Below, piece by piece: positions 1 to 8,044 of a DNA stretch of 34,741 bases. The notes beneath the pieces were generated by a model. That model made no database searches and was not told the origin of the DNA. It was given only the letters and a program-made list of their open reading frames with translations. A program made the position numbers and the translations under genes. Source of the DNA: Neotamlana sedimentorum. Lineage in GTDB: Bacteria; Bacteroidota; Bacteroidia; Flavobacteriales; Flavobacteriaceae. The stretch is taken from contig NZ_JTDW01000015.1 of assembly GCF_000943565.1 (NCBI RefSeq), positions 1 through 34,741 on the forward strand, given 5' to 3'. The first letter of the stretch is position 1. Each line of letters begins with the position of its first letter.

Positions 1-16
1 GGAGTTTTCAAATCGG

Positions 17-46
17 TTTTTCTTCAGAATTAAATCTGAAGAAAAA
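17..46. repeat. 12-bp perfect inverted repeat upstream of trpC
   Basis: TTTTTCTTCAGA (17-28) and TCTGAAGAAAAA (35-46) are perfect reverse complements around a 6-nt loop. The hairpin is followed at 47-58 by ATTCCTCGACTT, which resembles one arm of REP-like palindromes I remember from flavobacterial genomes (an inference from memory). It lies just upstream of trpC, in what should be the trpD-trpC gap. It could be a palindromic repeat, or an mRNA stem within the trp operon. It is not a typical terminator for trpC-direction transcription because no long T tract follows the second arm. Confidence 0.6.
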
Positions 47-120
47 ATTCCTCGACTTGGATGTCCTTTTTTGATTCGTTTTTTGGACAAGCAAAAAATG
101 AATTACTAATAAAAAATAAA

Positions 121-903
121 ATGAATATTTTAGACAAAATAGTAATAGATAAACGCAAAGAAGTAGATTTAAGAAAATTCTTAATCCCTACCTCACAACT
201 AGAACAATCTGTTTTATTTACAAGAGCAACCACTTCTTTGGCTCAAAATTTAAAAAATAGTAAATCAGGAATAATCGCTGAGCATAAACGACGTTCGCCT
301 TCAAAATCTGTTATAAATAACGGTTTAAATGTTCAAGATGTAGCCACAGGTTACGAAAACGCAGGCGTTTGTGGTATGTCGGTTTTAACCGATGGAAAAT
401 ATTTTGGTGGTTCTCTAGACGATTTATTAACGGCAAGAGCCAGTTGCAATTTACCGCTATTACGCAAGGAATTCATTATTGATGAATATCAAATTGTTGA
501 AGCCAAAGCTTACGGCGCCGATGTTATTTTACTCATTGCGGCTATTTTAACCAGAGAAGAAATCAAGCAATATTCAGAATTAGCAAAAAGCTTAAAGTTA
601 GATGTGCTTTTAGAAGTTCATAACGAAGAAGAATTACACAAATCCATAATGCCAAGTTTAGATATGTTAGGTGTTAATAACCGAAATTTAAAAACGTTCG
701 ATGTTAGCCTAGACACCAGCAAAGAATTAAGTAAAATAATTCCAGACGATTTTGTAAAAGTATCAGAAAGTGGTATAAGCAATATTGAGGCTATTAAAGA
801 ATTACAACCTTACGGTTACCAAGGTTTTTTAATAGGAGAAAATTTTATGAAAACCGATAATCCTGGTGCAAGTGCAACAGAATTTATTAAAAACCTAAGT
901 TAA
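121..903 (+). CDS. trpC: indole-3-glycerol phosphate synthase TrpC
   Basis: This enzyme closes the ring of carboxyphenylaminodeoxyribulose phosphate to give indole-3-glycerol phosphate in cytoplasmic tryptophan synthesis. The 260-residue product has the family's (beta/alpha)8-barrel landmarks: AEHKRRSPS (E54, K56), LLRKEFI (K116), LLEVH (E165), GVNNRNL (about 184-190) and SESGIS near 215-220. I chose the ATG at 121 because the protein then begins MNILDKIV, as usual for the family. The in-frame ATG at 61 would add 20 residues (MSFFDSFFG...) with no counterpart in the family, encoded by repeat-like DNA. It is the first gene of a trpC-trpFB-(GIY-YIG)-trpA run. The length is normal and no defect is visible. 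Confidence 0.96.
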   Translation: MNILDKIVIDKRKEVDLRKFLIPTSQLEQSVLFTRATTSLAQNLKNSKSGIIAEHKRRSPSKSVINNGLNVQDVATGYENAGVCGMSVLTDGKYFGGSLDDLLTARASCNLPLLRKEFIIDEYQIVEAKAYGADVILLIAAILTREEIKQYSELAKSLKLDVLLEVHNEEELHKSIMPSLDMLGVNNRNLKTFDVSLDTSKELSKIIPDDFVKVSESGISNIEAIKELQPYGYQGFLIGENFMKTDNPGASATEFIKNLS

Positions 904-944
904 TTCACCCAGATTATCAGAATTCATATTCCAACACACAGAAA

Positions 945-2831
945 ATGAAAGACACTTCAAACATAACACAACAAGCTACAGAACAAATTGATAGCGCTGC
1001 TATAAAGCTTAAAATCTGTGGTATGAAATACCAAGACAATATCGAGCAAGTAGCTTCGCTCCAACCCGATTATCTTGGCTTTATATTTTACGATAAAACA
1101 CCTAGAAATTACGATGCTAAAACCATTACAAATGTACCAGAAACCATAAAAAAAACTGGAGTTTTTGTAAATGCCGAAATTAGCACCATAATTAAAACTG
1201 TAACCGATTACAACTTGCAAGCCGTACAACTTCACGGTCATGAATCGCCTTATTATTGCAGTATTTTAAAGTCTACCAAACTTTTTACAAAAAATAAAGT
1301 AGAAATTATAAAAGTATTTTCTGTAAACGAAAGCTTCAATTTTAATCAATTAGAGCCTTACGAAGTGGTTTGCGACTATTTTCTGTTCGATACTAAAGGC
1401 AAACTTCCAGGAGGTAATGGTTACAAGTTCGATTGGAGTTTGTTAAACAATTACCCATCAACAAAACCCTTCTTTTTAAGCGGAGGTATTGGCTTAAGCG
1501 ATGTAGATGTAATCAATAAATTTAAAACTAGCGAAGCATCAAAATACTGTTATGCTATCGATATAAATAGTAAATTTGAAATTGAACCCGGACTTAAAAA
1601 AGTTTCGGCCTTAAAAGCATTCAAAAACCATCTCAATAATAAAAACATGAATTTATATAATGTAGATGAAAAAGGCTATTACGGCGAATTTGGCGGTGCA
1701 TACATTCCAGAAATGCTCTATCCAAACGTCGAGGAGTTACGTCAAAAATATTTAGAAGTTATGAGCGAACCTTCATTTAAAGAAGAATTCAATCAGCTTT
1801 TAAAAGATTATGTTGGGCGCCCATCGCCATTATACTTTGCAAAACGCCTTTCAGAAAAATACAACACCAAAATTTATTTAAAACGCGAAGATTTAAATCA
1901 TACCGGCGCACATAAAATAAATAATACTATTGGTCAAATTTTAATGGCAAAACGCTTAGGTAAACACCGCATAATTGCCGAAACTGGTGCGGGCCAACAC
2001 GGTGTAGCCACAGCAACCGTTTGTGCTTTAATGGGCTTAGAATGTATTGTGTATATGGGCGAAATTGACATTGCACGACAGGCCCCTAACGTAGCCCGTA
2101 TGAAAATGCTTGGCGCGACAGTAGTGCCTGCAAAATCAGGAAGTCGTACTTTAAAAGATGCCACAAACGAAGCCATTCGCGATTGGATTAACAATCCCGT
2201 AGATACGCATTACATTATTGGTTCTGCTATTGGTCCGCATCCATATCCAGACATGGTTACCCGTTTTCAAGCGGTAATTTCAGAAGAGATTAAATGGCAG
2301 TTACTAGAGCACGAAAACAAAGAAAACCCAGATTATGTTGTGGCATGTATTGGCGGAGGCAGTAATGCTGCAGGAACCTATTACCACTATTTACACGACG
2401 AAGATGTAAAAATTATAGCTGTTGAAGCTGCTGGTTTAGGTGTAGATTCTGGCGAAAGTGCAGCCACATCGGTATTAGGAAAAGAAGGTATTATTCACGG
2501 CTGTAAAACGTTGTTAATGCAAACTAACGACGGACAAATAACCGAGCCCTACTCTATTTCGGCAGGCTTAGATTATCCTGGAGTTGGCCCAATGCACGCG
2601 CATTTAGCAAAAACAGGTCGCGCAGAATTCATGTCTATTACCGACGACCAAGCCATGAATGCCGGTTTAGAACTATGTAAACTAGAAGGCATTATTCCAG
2701 CTATCGAGAGTTCGCACGCCTTAGCCATTTTCGAACAAAAAACCTTTAAACCAGACGATATTGTAGTAGTTAGTTTATCGGGACGTGGCGATAAAGATTT
2801 GAATAATTATATTGAGTATTTTAAAATATAA
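945..2831 (+). CDS. trpFB: fused phosphoribosylanthranilate isomerase / tryptophan synthase beta (TrpF-TrpB)
   Basis: One 628-codon frame encodes two enzymes. Residues about 21-233 are TrpF, with KICGMK (C25), LFDTKG (D149), FLSGGIG and AIDINSKFE. Residues 235-628 are a complete TrpB of normal length (394 residues), with HTGAHKINN carrying the PLP lysine (K324 of the fusion), [16 protein letters not shown] and SLSGRGDKD. TrpF isomerises phosphoribosylanthranilate; TrpB joins indole and serine, working with TrpA encoded at 3203-3967. There is no real linker: TrpF runs into the ATG at 1647, which is the usual TrpB start and could still start a free TrpB. A tandem TAATAA at 1637-1642 in the -1 frame suggests that trpF once stopped just before trpB. 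About 20 extra residues precede the usual TrpF start, and I see no better start. The fusion may be real or may come from a one-base indel or sequencing error. Confidence 0.93.
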   Translation: MKDTSNITQQATEQIDSAAIKLKICGMKYQDNIEQVASLQPDYLGFIFYDKTPRNYDAKTITNVPETIKKTGVFVNAEISTIIKTVTDYNLQAVQLHGHESPYYCSILKSTKLFTKNKVEIIKVFSVNESFNFNQLEPYEVVCDYFLFDTKGKLPGGNGYKFDWSLLNNYPSTKPFFLSGGIGLSDVDVINKFKTSEASKYCYAIDINSKFEIEPGLKKVSALKAFKNHLNNKNMNLYNVDEKGYYGEFGGAYIPEMLYPNVEELRQKYLEVMSEPSFKEEFNQLLKDYVGRPSPLYFAKRLSEKYNTKIYLKREDLNHTGAHKINNTIGQILMAKRLGKHRIIAETGAGQHGVATATVCALMGLECIVYMGEIDIARQAPNVARMKMLGATVVPAKSGSRTLKDATNEAIRDWINNPVDTHYIIGSAIGPHPYPDMVTRFQAVISEEIKWQLLEHENKENPDYVVACIGGGSNAAGTYYHYLHDEDVKIIAVEAAGLGVDSGESAATSVLGKEGIIHGCKTLLMQTNDGQITEPYSISAGLDYPGVGPMHAHLAKTGRAEFMSITDDQAMNAGLELCKLEGIIPAIESSHALAIFEQKTFKPDDIVVVSLSGRGDKDLNNYIEYFKI

Positions 2832-2844
2832 ATAGTGTTTTTTC

Positions 2845-2864
2845 ATTTCCGAGAAATCGGAAAT
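2845..2864. repeat. left hairpin flanking the GIY-YIG gene
   Basis: ATTTCCGA-GAAA-TCGGAAAT is a perfect 8-bp stem with a GAAA loop. It lies 13 nt after the trpFB stop and 10 nt before the GIY-YIG start codon. The reverse complement of the right-hand hairpin (3165-3184) matches it at both ends and in the loop (ATT.CC..GAAA..GG.AAT), so the two look like opposed versions of the same element. There is no T tract, so it is a poor candidate for an intrinsic terminator. Confidence 0.75.
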
Positions 2865-2874
2865 CTCAAAGTCT

Positions 2875-3159
2875 ATGGATGTTCACTATGTATACATTTT
2901 AACTAATAAAAACCATACGGTTTTATATGTAGGACGAACGAAGCAGTTAAAATTGAGATTAAAACAACACAAAACTAATGGTCCAAAAACTTTTACAGGA
3001 AAGTACAACGTAACAAAACTCGTTTATTTTGAAACTACAAAGTATGTTAATAACTCAATAAAACGAGAACGACAAATAAAAAAATGGAATAGATCATGGA
3101 AAATCAGTCTAATAAATAGTTTAAACCCCGATTGGAAAGATCTTTCAGAATATATATAA
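2875..3159 (+). CDS. small GIY-YIG nuclease-domain protein inside the trp operon
   Basis: This is a 94-residue stand-alone GIY-YIG domain of the UPF0213/YhbQ-like type. Visible hallmarks are YVYIL (5-9), LYVGR (17-21), the conserved arginine in LKLRLKQHK (R28), the metal-binding glutamate in IKRERQIK (E65) and the C-terminal NPDWKDL (84-90). All expected catalytic positions appear intact. The family's fold cleaves DNA with a metal ion; the physiological role of these single-domain members is poorly known. It sits between trpFB and trpA in the same direction, where neighbouring genes give no reason for a nuclease, and a hairpin flanks it on each side. I infer that it is an insertion, possibly a selfish or repeat-associated unit, rather than a tryptophan gene. 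It is the expected length and seems functional. Confidence 0.9.
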   Translation: MDVHYVYILTNKNHTVLYVGRTKQLKLRLKQHKTNGPKTFTGKYNVTKLVYFETTKYVNNSIKRERQIKKWNRSWKISLINSLNPDWKDLSEYI

Positions 3160-3164
3160 AATAG

Positions 3165-3184
3165 ATTCCCTCTTTCGAGGGAAT
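3165..3184. repeat. right hairpin flanking the GIY-YIG gene
   Basis: ATTCCCTC-TTTC-GAGGGAAT is a perfect 8-bp stem with a TTTC loop. It begins 5 nt after the GIY-YIG stop codon and ends 18 nt before trpA. Its loop is the complement of the loop in the left hairpin (2845-2864), and both stems are 8 bp with 4-nt loops. After it comes AAAAATTATT rather than a T tract, so read-through into trpA is likely. Confidence 0.75.
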
Positions 3185-3202
3185 AAAAATTATTCATTTT
3201 CA

Positions 3203-3967
3203 ATGAACAGAATAAATCAAAAACTAAAAGAAAACAAAAAGTTACTATCCATATACTTTACGGCAGGATACCCTAGCCTTAACGATACGGTTTCAATAAT
3301 ACAAAACCTTGAAAAAAATAGTGTCGACATGATTGAAATTGGCTTACCGTTTAGCGATCCACTTGCCGATGGACCAACCATTCAAGATAGCTCAACGCAA
3401 GCCTTAAAAAACGGCATGACCACCGAGGTGCTTTTTAATCAACTTAAAGACATCCGTAAAACGGTAAATATTCCGTTAATAATTATGGGCTATTTCAACC
3501 CTATGTTTCAATATGGTGTAGAAGCTTTTTGTAAAAAATGTGAAGAAATAGGCATCGACGGACTCATAATTCCTGATTTACCGGTAGATGTATATCACGA
3601 AAAATATCAATCTACATTCGAGAAATATGGTTTATCGAATGTATTTTTAATAACACCACAAACTAGCGATGAGCGAATTCGTTATATCGATTCTGTATCA
3701 AACGGATTTATTTATATGGTTAGTAGCGCAAGTACAACAGGTGCAAAATCTGGTTTTGGTGACGAACAAACTGCATATTTTGAGCGCATTAACAGTCTAA
3801 ATTTAAAGAACCCGCAAATAGTTGGTTTTGGTATTAGTAACAACAACACCTTTACAGCTGCAACAAAATATGCAAAAGGTGCCATAATAGGTAGCGCTTT
3901 TGTAAAACATTTAACAGCAAAAAACGCAAAAGAAATAGATACGTTTGTTTCTTCAATTTTAAGTTAA
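3203..3967 (+). CDS. trpA: tryptophan synthase alpha subunit TrpA
   Basis: TrpA cleaves indole-3-glycerol phosphate to indole and glyceraldehyde 3-phosphate and channels indole to TrpB. The 254-residue product has FTAGYPSL (19-26), the catalytic glutamate in MIEIGLPFSDP (E45), the catalytic aspartate in LADGPTIQDS (D56), IIPDLPVD, FIYMVSSASTTGAKSGF in the phosphate and substrate loop region, GFGIS and GSAFVKHL. Length and motifs are normal. It follows the GIY-YIG gene by 43 nt and ends 12 nt before the NADH dehydrogenase gene, so it is probably on the same transcript as its neighbours. The partner TrpB is the C-terminal half of the fused trpFB product. Confidence 0.97.
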   Translation: MNRINQKLKENKKLLSIYFTAGYPSLNDTVSIIQNLEKNSVDMIEIGLPFSDPLADGPTIQDSSTQALKNGMTTEVLFNQLKDIRKTVNIPLIIMGYFNPMFQYGVEAFCKKCEEIGIDGLIIPDLPVDVYHEKYQSTFEKYGLSNVFLITPQTSDERIRYIDSVSNGFIYMVSSASTTGAKSGFGDEQTAYFERINSLNLKNPQIVGFGISNNNTFTAATKYAKGAIIGSAFVKHLTAKNAKEIDTFVSSILS

Positions 3968-3979
3968 ACACAATACATC

Positions 3980-5254
3980 ATGGTACAAAAACAAAAAGTA
4001 ATAGTGGTAGGTGCAGGTTTTGCCGGCTTACGAGTTGCTCAAGATTTAATAAACAATCCTGCTTTCGAGGTTTTATTAATAGATAAACAAAACTACCACC
4101 AATTTCAACCGTTAATGTACCAAGTAGCTACGGCGCGATTAGAGCCCGCTAGTATTTCTTTTCCGTTAAGAAAAGTGTTTCAAAAAGCAAAAAATGTAAA
4201 AATTAGAATTACTAAAGTTGAAGAAATAAACACCGAAGAAAATTATATTTCTACACCAATTGGCACATTCGATTACGATCATTTAATTATTGCCATTGGT
4301 TGTACAACAAACTATTTTAATAATGCTAATTTAGCCGATTATGCCTACCCAATGAAAACTATTCCTGAAGCCATTCAGCTTAGAAATAGAATTCTACAAA
4401 CTTTTGAAGACGCTTTAGAGACAAAAAACGAAACCGAATTACAAACCTTACTAAACTTTGTAATTGTTGGTGGTGGTCCTACGGGAGTAGAACTTGCAGG
4501 TGCTTTGTCTGAAATGAAAAAACACATTTTACCCAAAGATTATCCTGATAAAGATTTCTCTAAATTAACCATTTACTTACTAGAAGGCTCTCCAAATACC
4601 TTAAGCCCAATGAGTAAAGGTTCGCAAACCAAATCGCAAGAATATCTTGAAGATTTAGGTGTGGTTGTAAAAACAAACACTTTTGTAAAAGATTACGATG
4701 GCGAAATCGTTACTTTAAATACCGGCGAACACATCACCTCTAAAAACGTTATTTGGGCAGCAGGTGTAACTGGAAATATTATTAAAGGCTTACCCGAAGA
4801 TATTTTTACCAGAGGTAACCGATTGGTTGTAAACCGTTATAACAAAACGAAAGCTGTAAACAATATTTACGCATTAGGCGATATTGCTTATATGGAAACG
4901 GAAAGTTTCCCTCATGGGCATCCACAAGTAGCTAGTGTAGCCATACAACAAGCTGCTTTATTAGCTAAAAATTTAATTAATGAAGCTAAAAACAAACCCC
5001 TTACAGAATTTGAGTATACCGATAAAGGCTCTATGGCCACCATTGGAAAACGAAAAGCCGTGGTAGATTTACCTAAATTTAGTTTTCAAGGGCGACTGGC
5101 TTGGTTTACCTGGATGTTTATTCACTTAATGCTAATTTTAAGTGTAAAAAATAAACTTTTAATTTTTATGAACTGGATGATTAGTTACTTTAACAATGAC
5201 AGCACCCTTCGAATTTTAATGAAACCAGTTGCTAAACGTGTTAAATTAAAATAA
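3980..5254 (+). CDS. type II NADH dehydrogenase (NDH-2), FAD-dependent
   Basis: This is a non-proton-pumping NADH:quinone oxidoreductase that would feed electrons to menaquinone from the cytoplasmic face of the inner membrane. The 424-residue protein has two dinucleotide-binding motifs: VIVVGAGFAG for FAD (GAGFAG at 11-16) and FVIVGGGPTGVE for NAD(P)H (GGGPTG at 164-169). It also has QPLMYQVATA near 43-52, typical of NDH-2, and IYALGDIAY in the C-terminal FAD contact. The last 60 or so residues contain the hydrophobic AWFTWMFIHLMLILSV and LIFMNWMISYF segments expected for membrane attachment. It starts 12 nt after trpA, so it may be co-transcribed although it has no known role in tryptophan synthesis. 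Related FAD-dependent oxidoreductases are possible, but the C-terminal segment favours NDH-2. Confidence 0.9.
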   Translation: MVQKQKVIVVGAGFAGLRVAQDLINNPAFEVLLIDKQNYHQFQPLMYQVATARLEPASISFPLRKVFQKAKNVKIRITKVEEINTEENYISTPIGTFDYDHLIIAIGCTTNYFNNANLADYAYPMKTIPEAIQLRNRILQTFEDALETKNETELQTLLNFVIVGGGPTGVELAGALSEMKKHILPKDYPDKDFSKLTIYLLEGSPNTLSPMSKGSQTKSQEYLEDLGVVVKTNTFVKDYDGEIVTLNTGEHITSKNVIWAAGVTGNIIKGLPEDIFTRGNRLVVNRYNKTKAVNNIYALGDIAYMETESFPHGHPQVASVAIQQAALLAKNLINEAKNKPLTEFEYTDKGSMATIGKRKAVVDLPKFSFQGRLAWFTWMFIHLMLILSVKNKLLIFMNWMISYFNNDSTLRILMKPVAKRVKLK

Positions 5255-5287
5255 ACATACCGTGTCCATCTACTAAAAAATATCATT

Positions 5288-6019
5288 ATGAAAAAAAACG
5301 TTAGTGCCATTGTATTTGCCATAGCCATCATTGTTGCTTCTGTAATATTAGGAAACGCGGTAATTAACCGTAATAAAAAAACAGGGACTATTGCAGTAAC
5401 GGGCTTAGGTAAAACAAATTTTACTTCAGATTTAATTGTTTGGGAAGCTAAATTTTCTCAGGTTAACTCCGATTTAAAACAGGCGTATTCCGATTTAAAA
5501 AAAGATAAAGAATCTATTTTAATTTACTTTAAATCGAAAGGATTAAGTGACGATATTATTGTTTTTAATGCTGTTGAAACCAACAAGAATTTTAGTCCAA
5601 ATTATTCTACAGATGGAAAATACTTAGGTCAGGATTTTACAGGTTACACCTTAAGCCAAACGGTTCAAATAAATTCTAACGATGTTGAAAAAGTTGAAAA
5701 AATATCGCGTGAAGTTACCGAATTATTAAACAAAGGCATTCAATTATATTCAAATCCGCCACGCTATTATTATACAAAATTAGAAGATTTAAAAATTGAA
5801 ATGATAGCTCAAGCAACAGATAATGCCCATTTACGCGCCAAAAGTATTGCCGAAAATTCTGGAGCTATTCTTGGTGAATTACAAACTGCCCAAATGGGTA
5901 TTTTTCAAATTACGGGTCAAAACTCGAACGAAGATTATTCTTGGGGTGGTGCTTACAACACATCATCAAAAGAAAAAACAGCTTCGATTACAATGAAATT
6001 AAACTACCTCGTAAAATAA
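5288..6019 (+). CDS. SIMPL (DUF541) domain protein with N-terminal membrane anchor
   Basis: The 243-residue protein starts MKKNVSAIVFAIAIIVASVILG, a single membrane helix or uncleaved signal at about 5-25. A SIMPL/DUF541 domain follows: ITVTG-like TIAVTGLGKTNFTSD at the start, a middle region with SQTVQI, and the pattern ATDNAHLRAKSIAENSGAILGEL near 178-200, which is characteristic of the family. These proteins are exported and their biochemical role is not settled; some are linked to oxidative stress or signalling. It lies 33 nt after the NDH-2 gene and 7 nt before the next small gene, so an operon is likely. The assignment is to family only. Confidence 0.85.
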   Translation: MKKNVSAIVFAIAIIVASVILGNAVINRNKKTGTIAVTGLGKTNFTSDLIVWEAKFSQVNSDLKQAYSDLKKDKESILIYFKSKGLSDDIIVFNAVETNKNFSPNYSTDGKYLGQDFTGYTLSQTVQINSNDVEKVEKISREVTELLNKGIQLYSNPPRYYYTKLEDLKIEMIAQATDNAHLRAKSIAENSGAILGELQTAQMGIFQITGQNSNEDYSWGGAYNTSSKEKTASITMKLNYLVK

Positions 6020-6026
6020 ATCGCCG

Positions 6027-6242
6027 TTGCTTGTATTTAAAAATTTCAAATTAATTCTTATACTTTGCCTAACCTTAGGTTTGGCTCCGTTTTTTCCAGA
6101 GCCACATATTTGGGGCAAAATAAAGTGGATTGCAGGAGGTGCGAAAGGCATGCAGTTTGCAGATTGGTTCGATGTTTTATTACATGGTTTTCCGTTTATT
6201 TTACTTCTGTTCGCTCTAATTAAAAAAATAATTTCAAAATAA
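6027..6242 (+). CDS. small conserved-type membrane protein, TTG start
   Basis: This 71-residue hydrophobic protein has two membrane segments, at about 6-24 (FKLILILCLTLGLAPFF) and 50-67 (LLHGFPFILLLFALIKK). Between them is a short conserved-looking loop, EPHIWGKIKWIAGGAKGM, followed by DWFDVLLHG. I remember similar small flavobacterial proteins with PEPHIWGKI that databases sometimes label as transporter-like, but I would not assign a function. There is no ATG near the 5' end, so TTG at 6027 is the only sensible start, 7 nt after the SIMPL stop. Its stop overlaps the trmL start (TAATG, 6240-6244), which supports translational coupling and a real gene. Confidence 0.75.
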   Translation: MLVFKNFKLILILCLTLGLAPFFPEPHIWGKIKWIAGGAKGMQFADWFDVLLHGFPFILLLFALIKKIISK

Positions 6243-6697
6243 TGCCACTTAATATTGTTTTAATAGAACCCGAGATACCCAATAACACGGGAAATATTGG
6301 TCGTTTAGCTTTGGCTTCAGGATCGAAACTACATTTGGTTAAACCTTTTGGTTTCGAAATAGACGACAAACGTTTAAAGCGTGCTGGTTTAGATTATTGG
6401 CAACATTTAGAAGTAATTTACTATGAAAATACCGAAGAATTCTTCCGTGTAAACGCTTCAAAAAAAATGGGATTTCTATCGAGCCATGGTACAAAAAACC
6501 ATTGGGACATTCCTTTTGAAGATGATTTCTTTTTAATTTTTGGAAAAGAATCGGTTGGGTTATCAAAAGCTATTATTGAGCAATACCCAAATCAGCTTTA
6601 CAAAATCCCCATGTTTAGTGAACATATTAGAAGTTTAAATTTAGCTAATGCTGTAAGTATTACTATTTACGAAGGTATTAGGCAATTAAAATTATAA
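6242..6697 (+). CDS. trmL: tRNA (cytidine(34)-2'-O)-methyltransferase TrmL
   Basis: This is a SPOUT-class RNA 2'-O-methyltransferase that modifies the wobble nucleotide of tRNA-Leu using S-adenosylmethionine. At 151 residues it has the short single-domain length of TrmL/YibK. Visible motifs are NIVLIEPEIPNNTGNIGR (4-21), FIFGKESVGL-type LIFGKESVGLSK in the trefoil knot, and IRSLNLANAVSI close to the C-terminus, which forms the cofactor pocket. The start codon overlaps the previous gene's stop. It is followed by an 83-nt gap, so the plus-strand operon may end here. Confidence 0.93.
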   Translation: MPLNIVLIEPEIPNNTGNIGRLALASGSKLHLVKPFGFEIDDKRLKRAGLDYWQHLEVIYYENTEEFFRVNASKKMGFLSSHGTKNHWDIPFEDDFFLIFGKESVGLSKAIIEQYPNQLYKIPMFSEHIRSLNLANAVSITIYEGIRQLKL

Positions 6698-6780
6698 AAA
6701 ACCATTTCTTTTTAGTAGATTTAAAATTATAATTATTAATCTATTACACGCTTCTAATCACTCAAAAACCAATAACAAAA

Positions 6781-7290
6781 ATGAGAACAACTATATTATT
6801 ATTACTAGTATCTGTTTTACTTGTTGGCTGCGAAGAAACCAAGGAAGTTAGTTCTATAAATCCGACAAACTGGACCAAACGTTATGCCAATATTAAAAAC
6901 GCCGATAGTTTGGAATACGGTAAATCTTACTTATCGATTTACGCACAAATTTATAGCATGTCCGAACACAAAACGCACAACTTAACCTCGATGGTTAGTT
7001 TACGAAATATGAGCGAAACGGACACTATTTATATTTTAAGAGCAGAATATTTTGAAACTCATGGCACCTCGGTTCGCAATTATTTTAAACAGCCCATATA
7101 TTTAGCTCCGCTTGAAACGGCAGAAATTATTATTGATGAAATTGATGTTTCTGGAGGCACCGGATCGAACTTTATTTTTGAATGGAAAATACCTAAAAAC
7201 GCACCAGAACCGTTGTTTGAAGGTATTATGAATTCGACTATGGGACAACAAGGTTTATCTTTTACAACACAAGCAAAACGCATAAAATAA
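6781..7290 (+). CDS. DUF3124 lipoprotein
   Basis: The 169-residue protein starts with a lipoprotein signal (MRTTILLLLVSVLLVGC, lipid-modified cysteine at 17) and is probably anchored in the envelope. The rest matches what I know of DUF3124: YLSIYAQIYSMSEHKTHNLT, VSLRNMSETDTIYI, a YFETHGT turn, PIYLAPLETAEIIIDE and DVSGGTGSNFIFEW near 123-136. The family has no established function. The stop codon is one nucleotide before the MarC-family start, so the two are almost certainly co-transcribed and may act together at the membrane (inference). Confidence 0.8.
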   Translation: MRTTILLLLVSVLLVGCEETKEVSSINPTNWTKRYANIKNADSLEYGKSYLSIYAQIYSMSEHKTHNLTSMVSLRNMSETDTIYILRAEYFETHGTSVRNYFKQPIYLAPLETAEIIIDEIDVSGGTGSNFIFEWKIPKNAPEPLFEGIMNSTMGQQGLSFTTQAKRIK

Positions 7291-7291
7291 T

Positions 7292-7903
7292 ATGGCAGAA
7301 ATCTTAACTTCAATCTTTTTTATTTTCGCGGTAATCGATCCTATTGGCAGTGTTCCGGTGTATTTAGAAGCCACTAAAGAATTTGATTTACACAAAAAGA
7401 AAAAAGTAGCATTTCGAGCTTCAGGTATTGCTTTTCTTATTCTATTATTTTTTATTGTTATTGGTCAACTTATTTTAGAAGGCATGTCGGTTAGCCTTGA
7501 AGCTTTTCAAATTTCTGGTGGCGTTATTTTATTTTTATTTGCGTTAACCATGATTTTTGGTAGCGGTAAACCCGAAGAAGAAAAAGGCGGAATTACAGAT
7601 TATAAACATGTTACCATTTTTCCCATAGCTATTCCTTCCATAGCATCGCCAGGAGCCATTATGGCTGTGGTTTTGTTAACCGATAATCATATTTATTCCA
7701 TACAACAACAAGCTATAACAACCGTGTTAGTTTTAGTTGTTATTGCTATCACCTATGTTATTCTACTAACTGCCAACCATTTACAAAAACGTATTGGCGA
7801 TTATGGTATTACTGTAATTAGTAAAATTATGGGCTTAATTTTAGCATCTTATGCTATACAAAGTATTTTAAGCGGTATTGTTAAATATTTTGCAACGGCT
7901 TAG
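7292..7903 (+). CDS. MarC family integral membrane protein
   Basis: The 203-residue polytopic inner-membrane protein has about six hydrophobic segments. MarC-family features are FAVIDPIGSVPVYL (11-24), FQISGGVILFLFALTMIFG (72-90), FPIAIPSIASPGAI (110-123) and a C-terminal GDYGITVISKIMGLILASYAIQSI. MarC proteins are proposed amino-acid or small-solute transporters; the early link to multiple antibiotic resistance was not supported. The start lies directly behind the DUF3124 lipoprotein gene. A 141-nt gene-free stretch without an obvious terminator hairpin separates it from the convergent DUF3820 gene. Confidence 0.9.
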   Translation: MAEILTSIFFIFAVIDPIGSVPVYLEATKEFDLHKKKKVAFRASGIAFLILLFFIVIGQLILEGMSVSLEAFQISGGVILFLFALTMIFGSGKPEEEKGGITDYKHVTIFPIAIPSIASPGAIMAVVLLTDNHIYSIQQQAITTVLVLVVIAITYVILLTANHLQKRIGDYGITVISKIMGLILASYAIQSILSGIVKYFATA

Positions 7904-8044
7904 TTGTCTTTTAATTACTATTAAACCATTTATAAAACTTGGTGAGTTTTTGACATTTTTCAACTGACTTCGTTTAACGTCTAGTATAAGCTGTTAATAC
8001 CGAGTTTAGATGTAATCATATTAAAGTAAAACAAACCCAAACTT

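Noticed and set aside
61-120. 20-residue N-terminal extension of TrpC from ATG 61
   Set aside because: It has no resemblance to the TrpC family and lies in repeat-like DNA. The ATG at 121 gives the standard N-terminus.
30-233. Minus-strand frame opposite the trpC 5' end
   Set aside because: It overlaps trpC, whose identity is certain, and its frame depends on the palindromic sequence upstream of trpC.
2845-3184. Hairpins around the GIY-YIG gene as intrinsic terminators
   Set aside because: Neither is followed by a T tract, and trpA downstream needs transcription from the operon.
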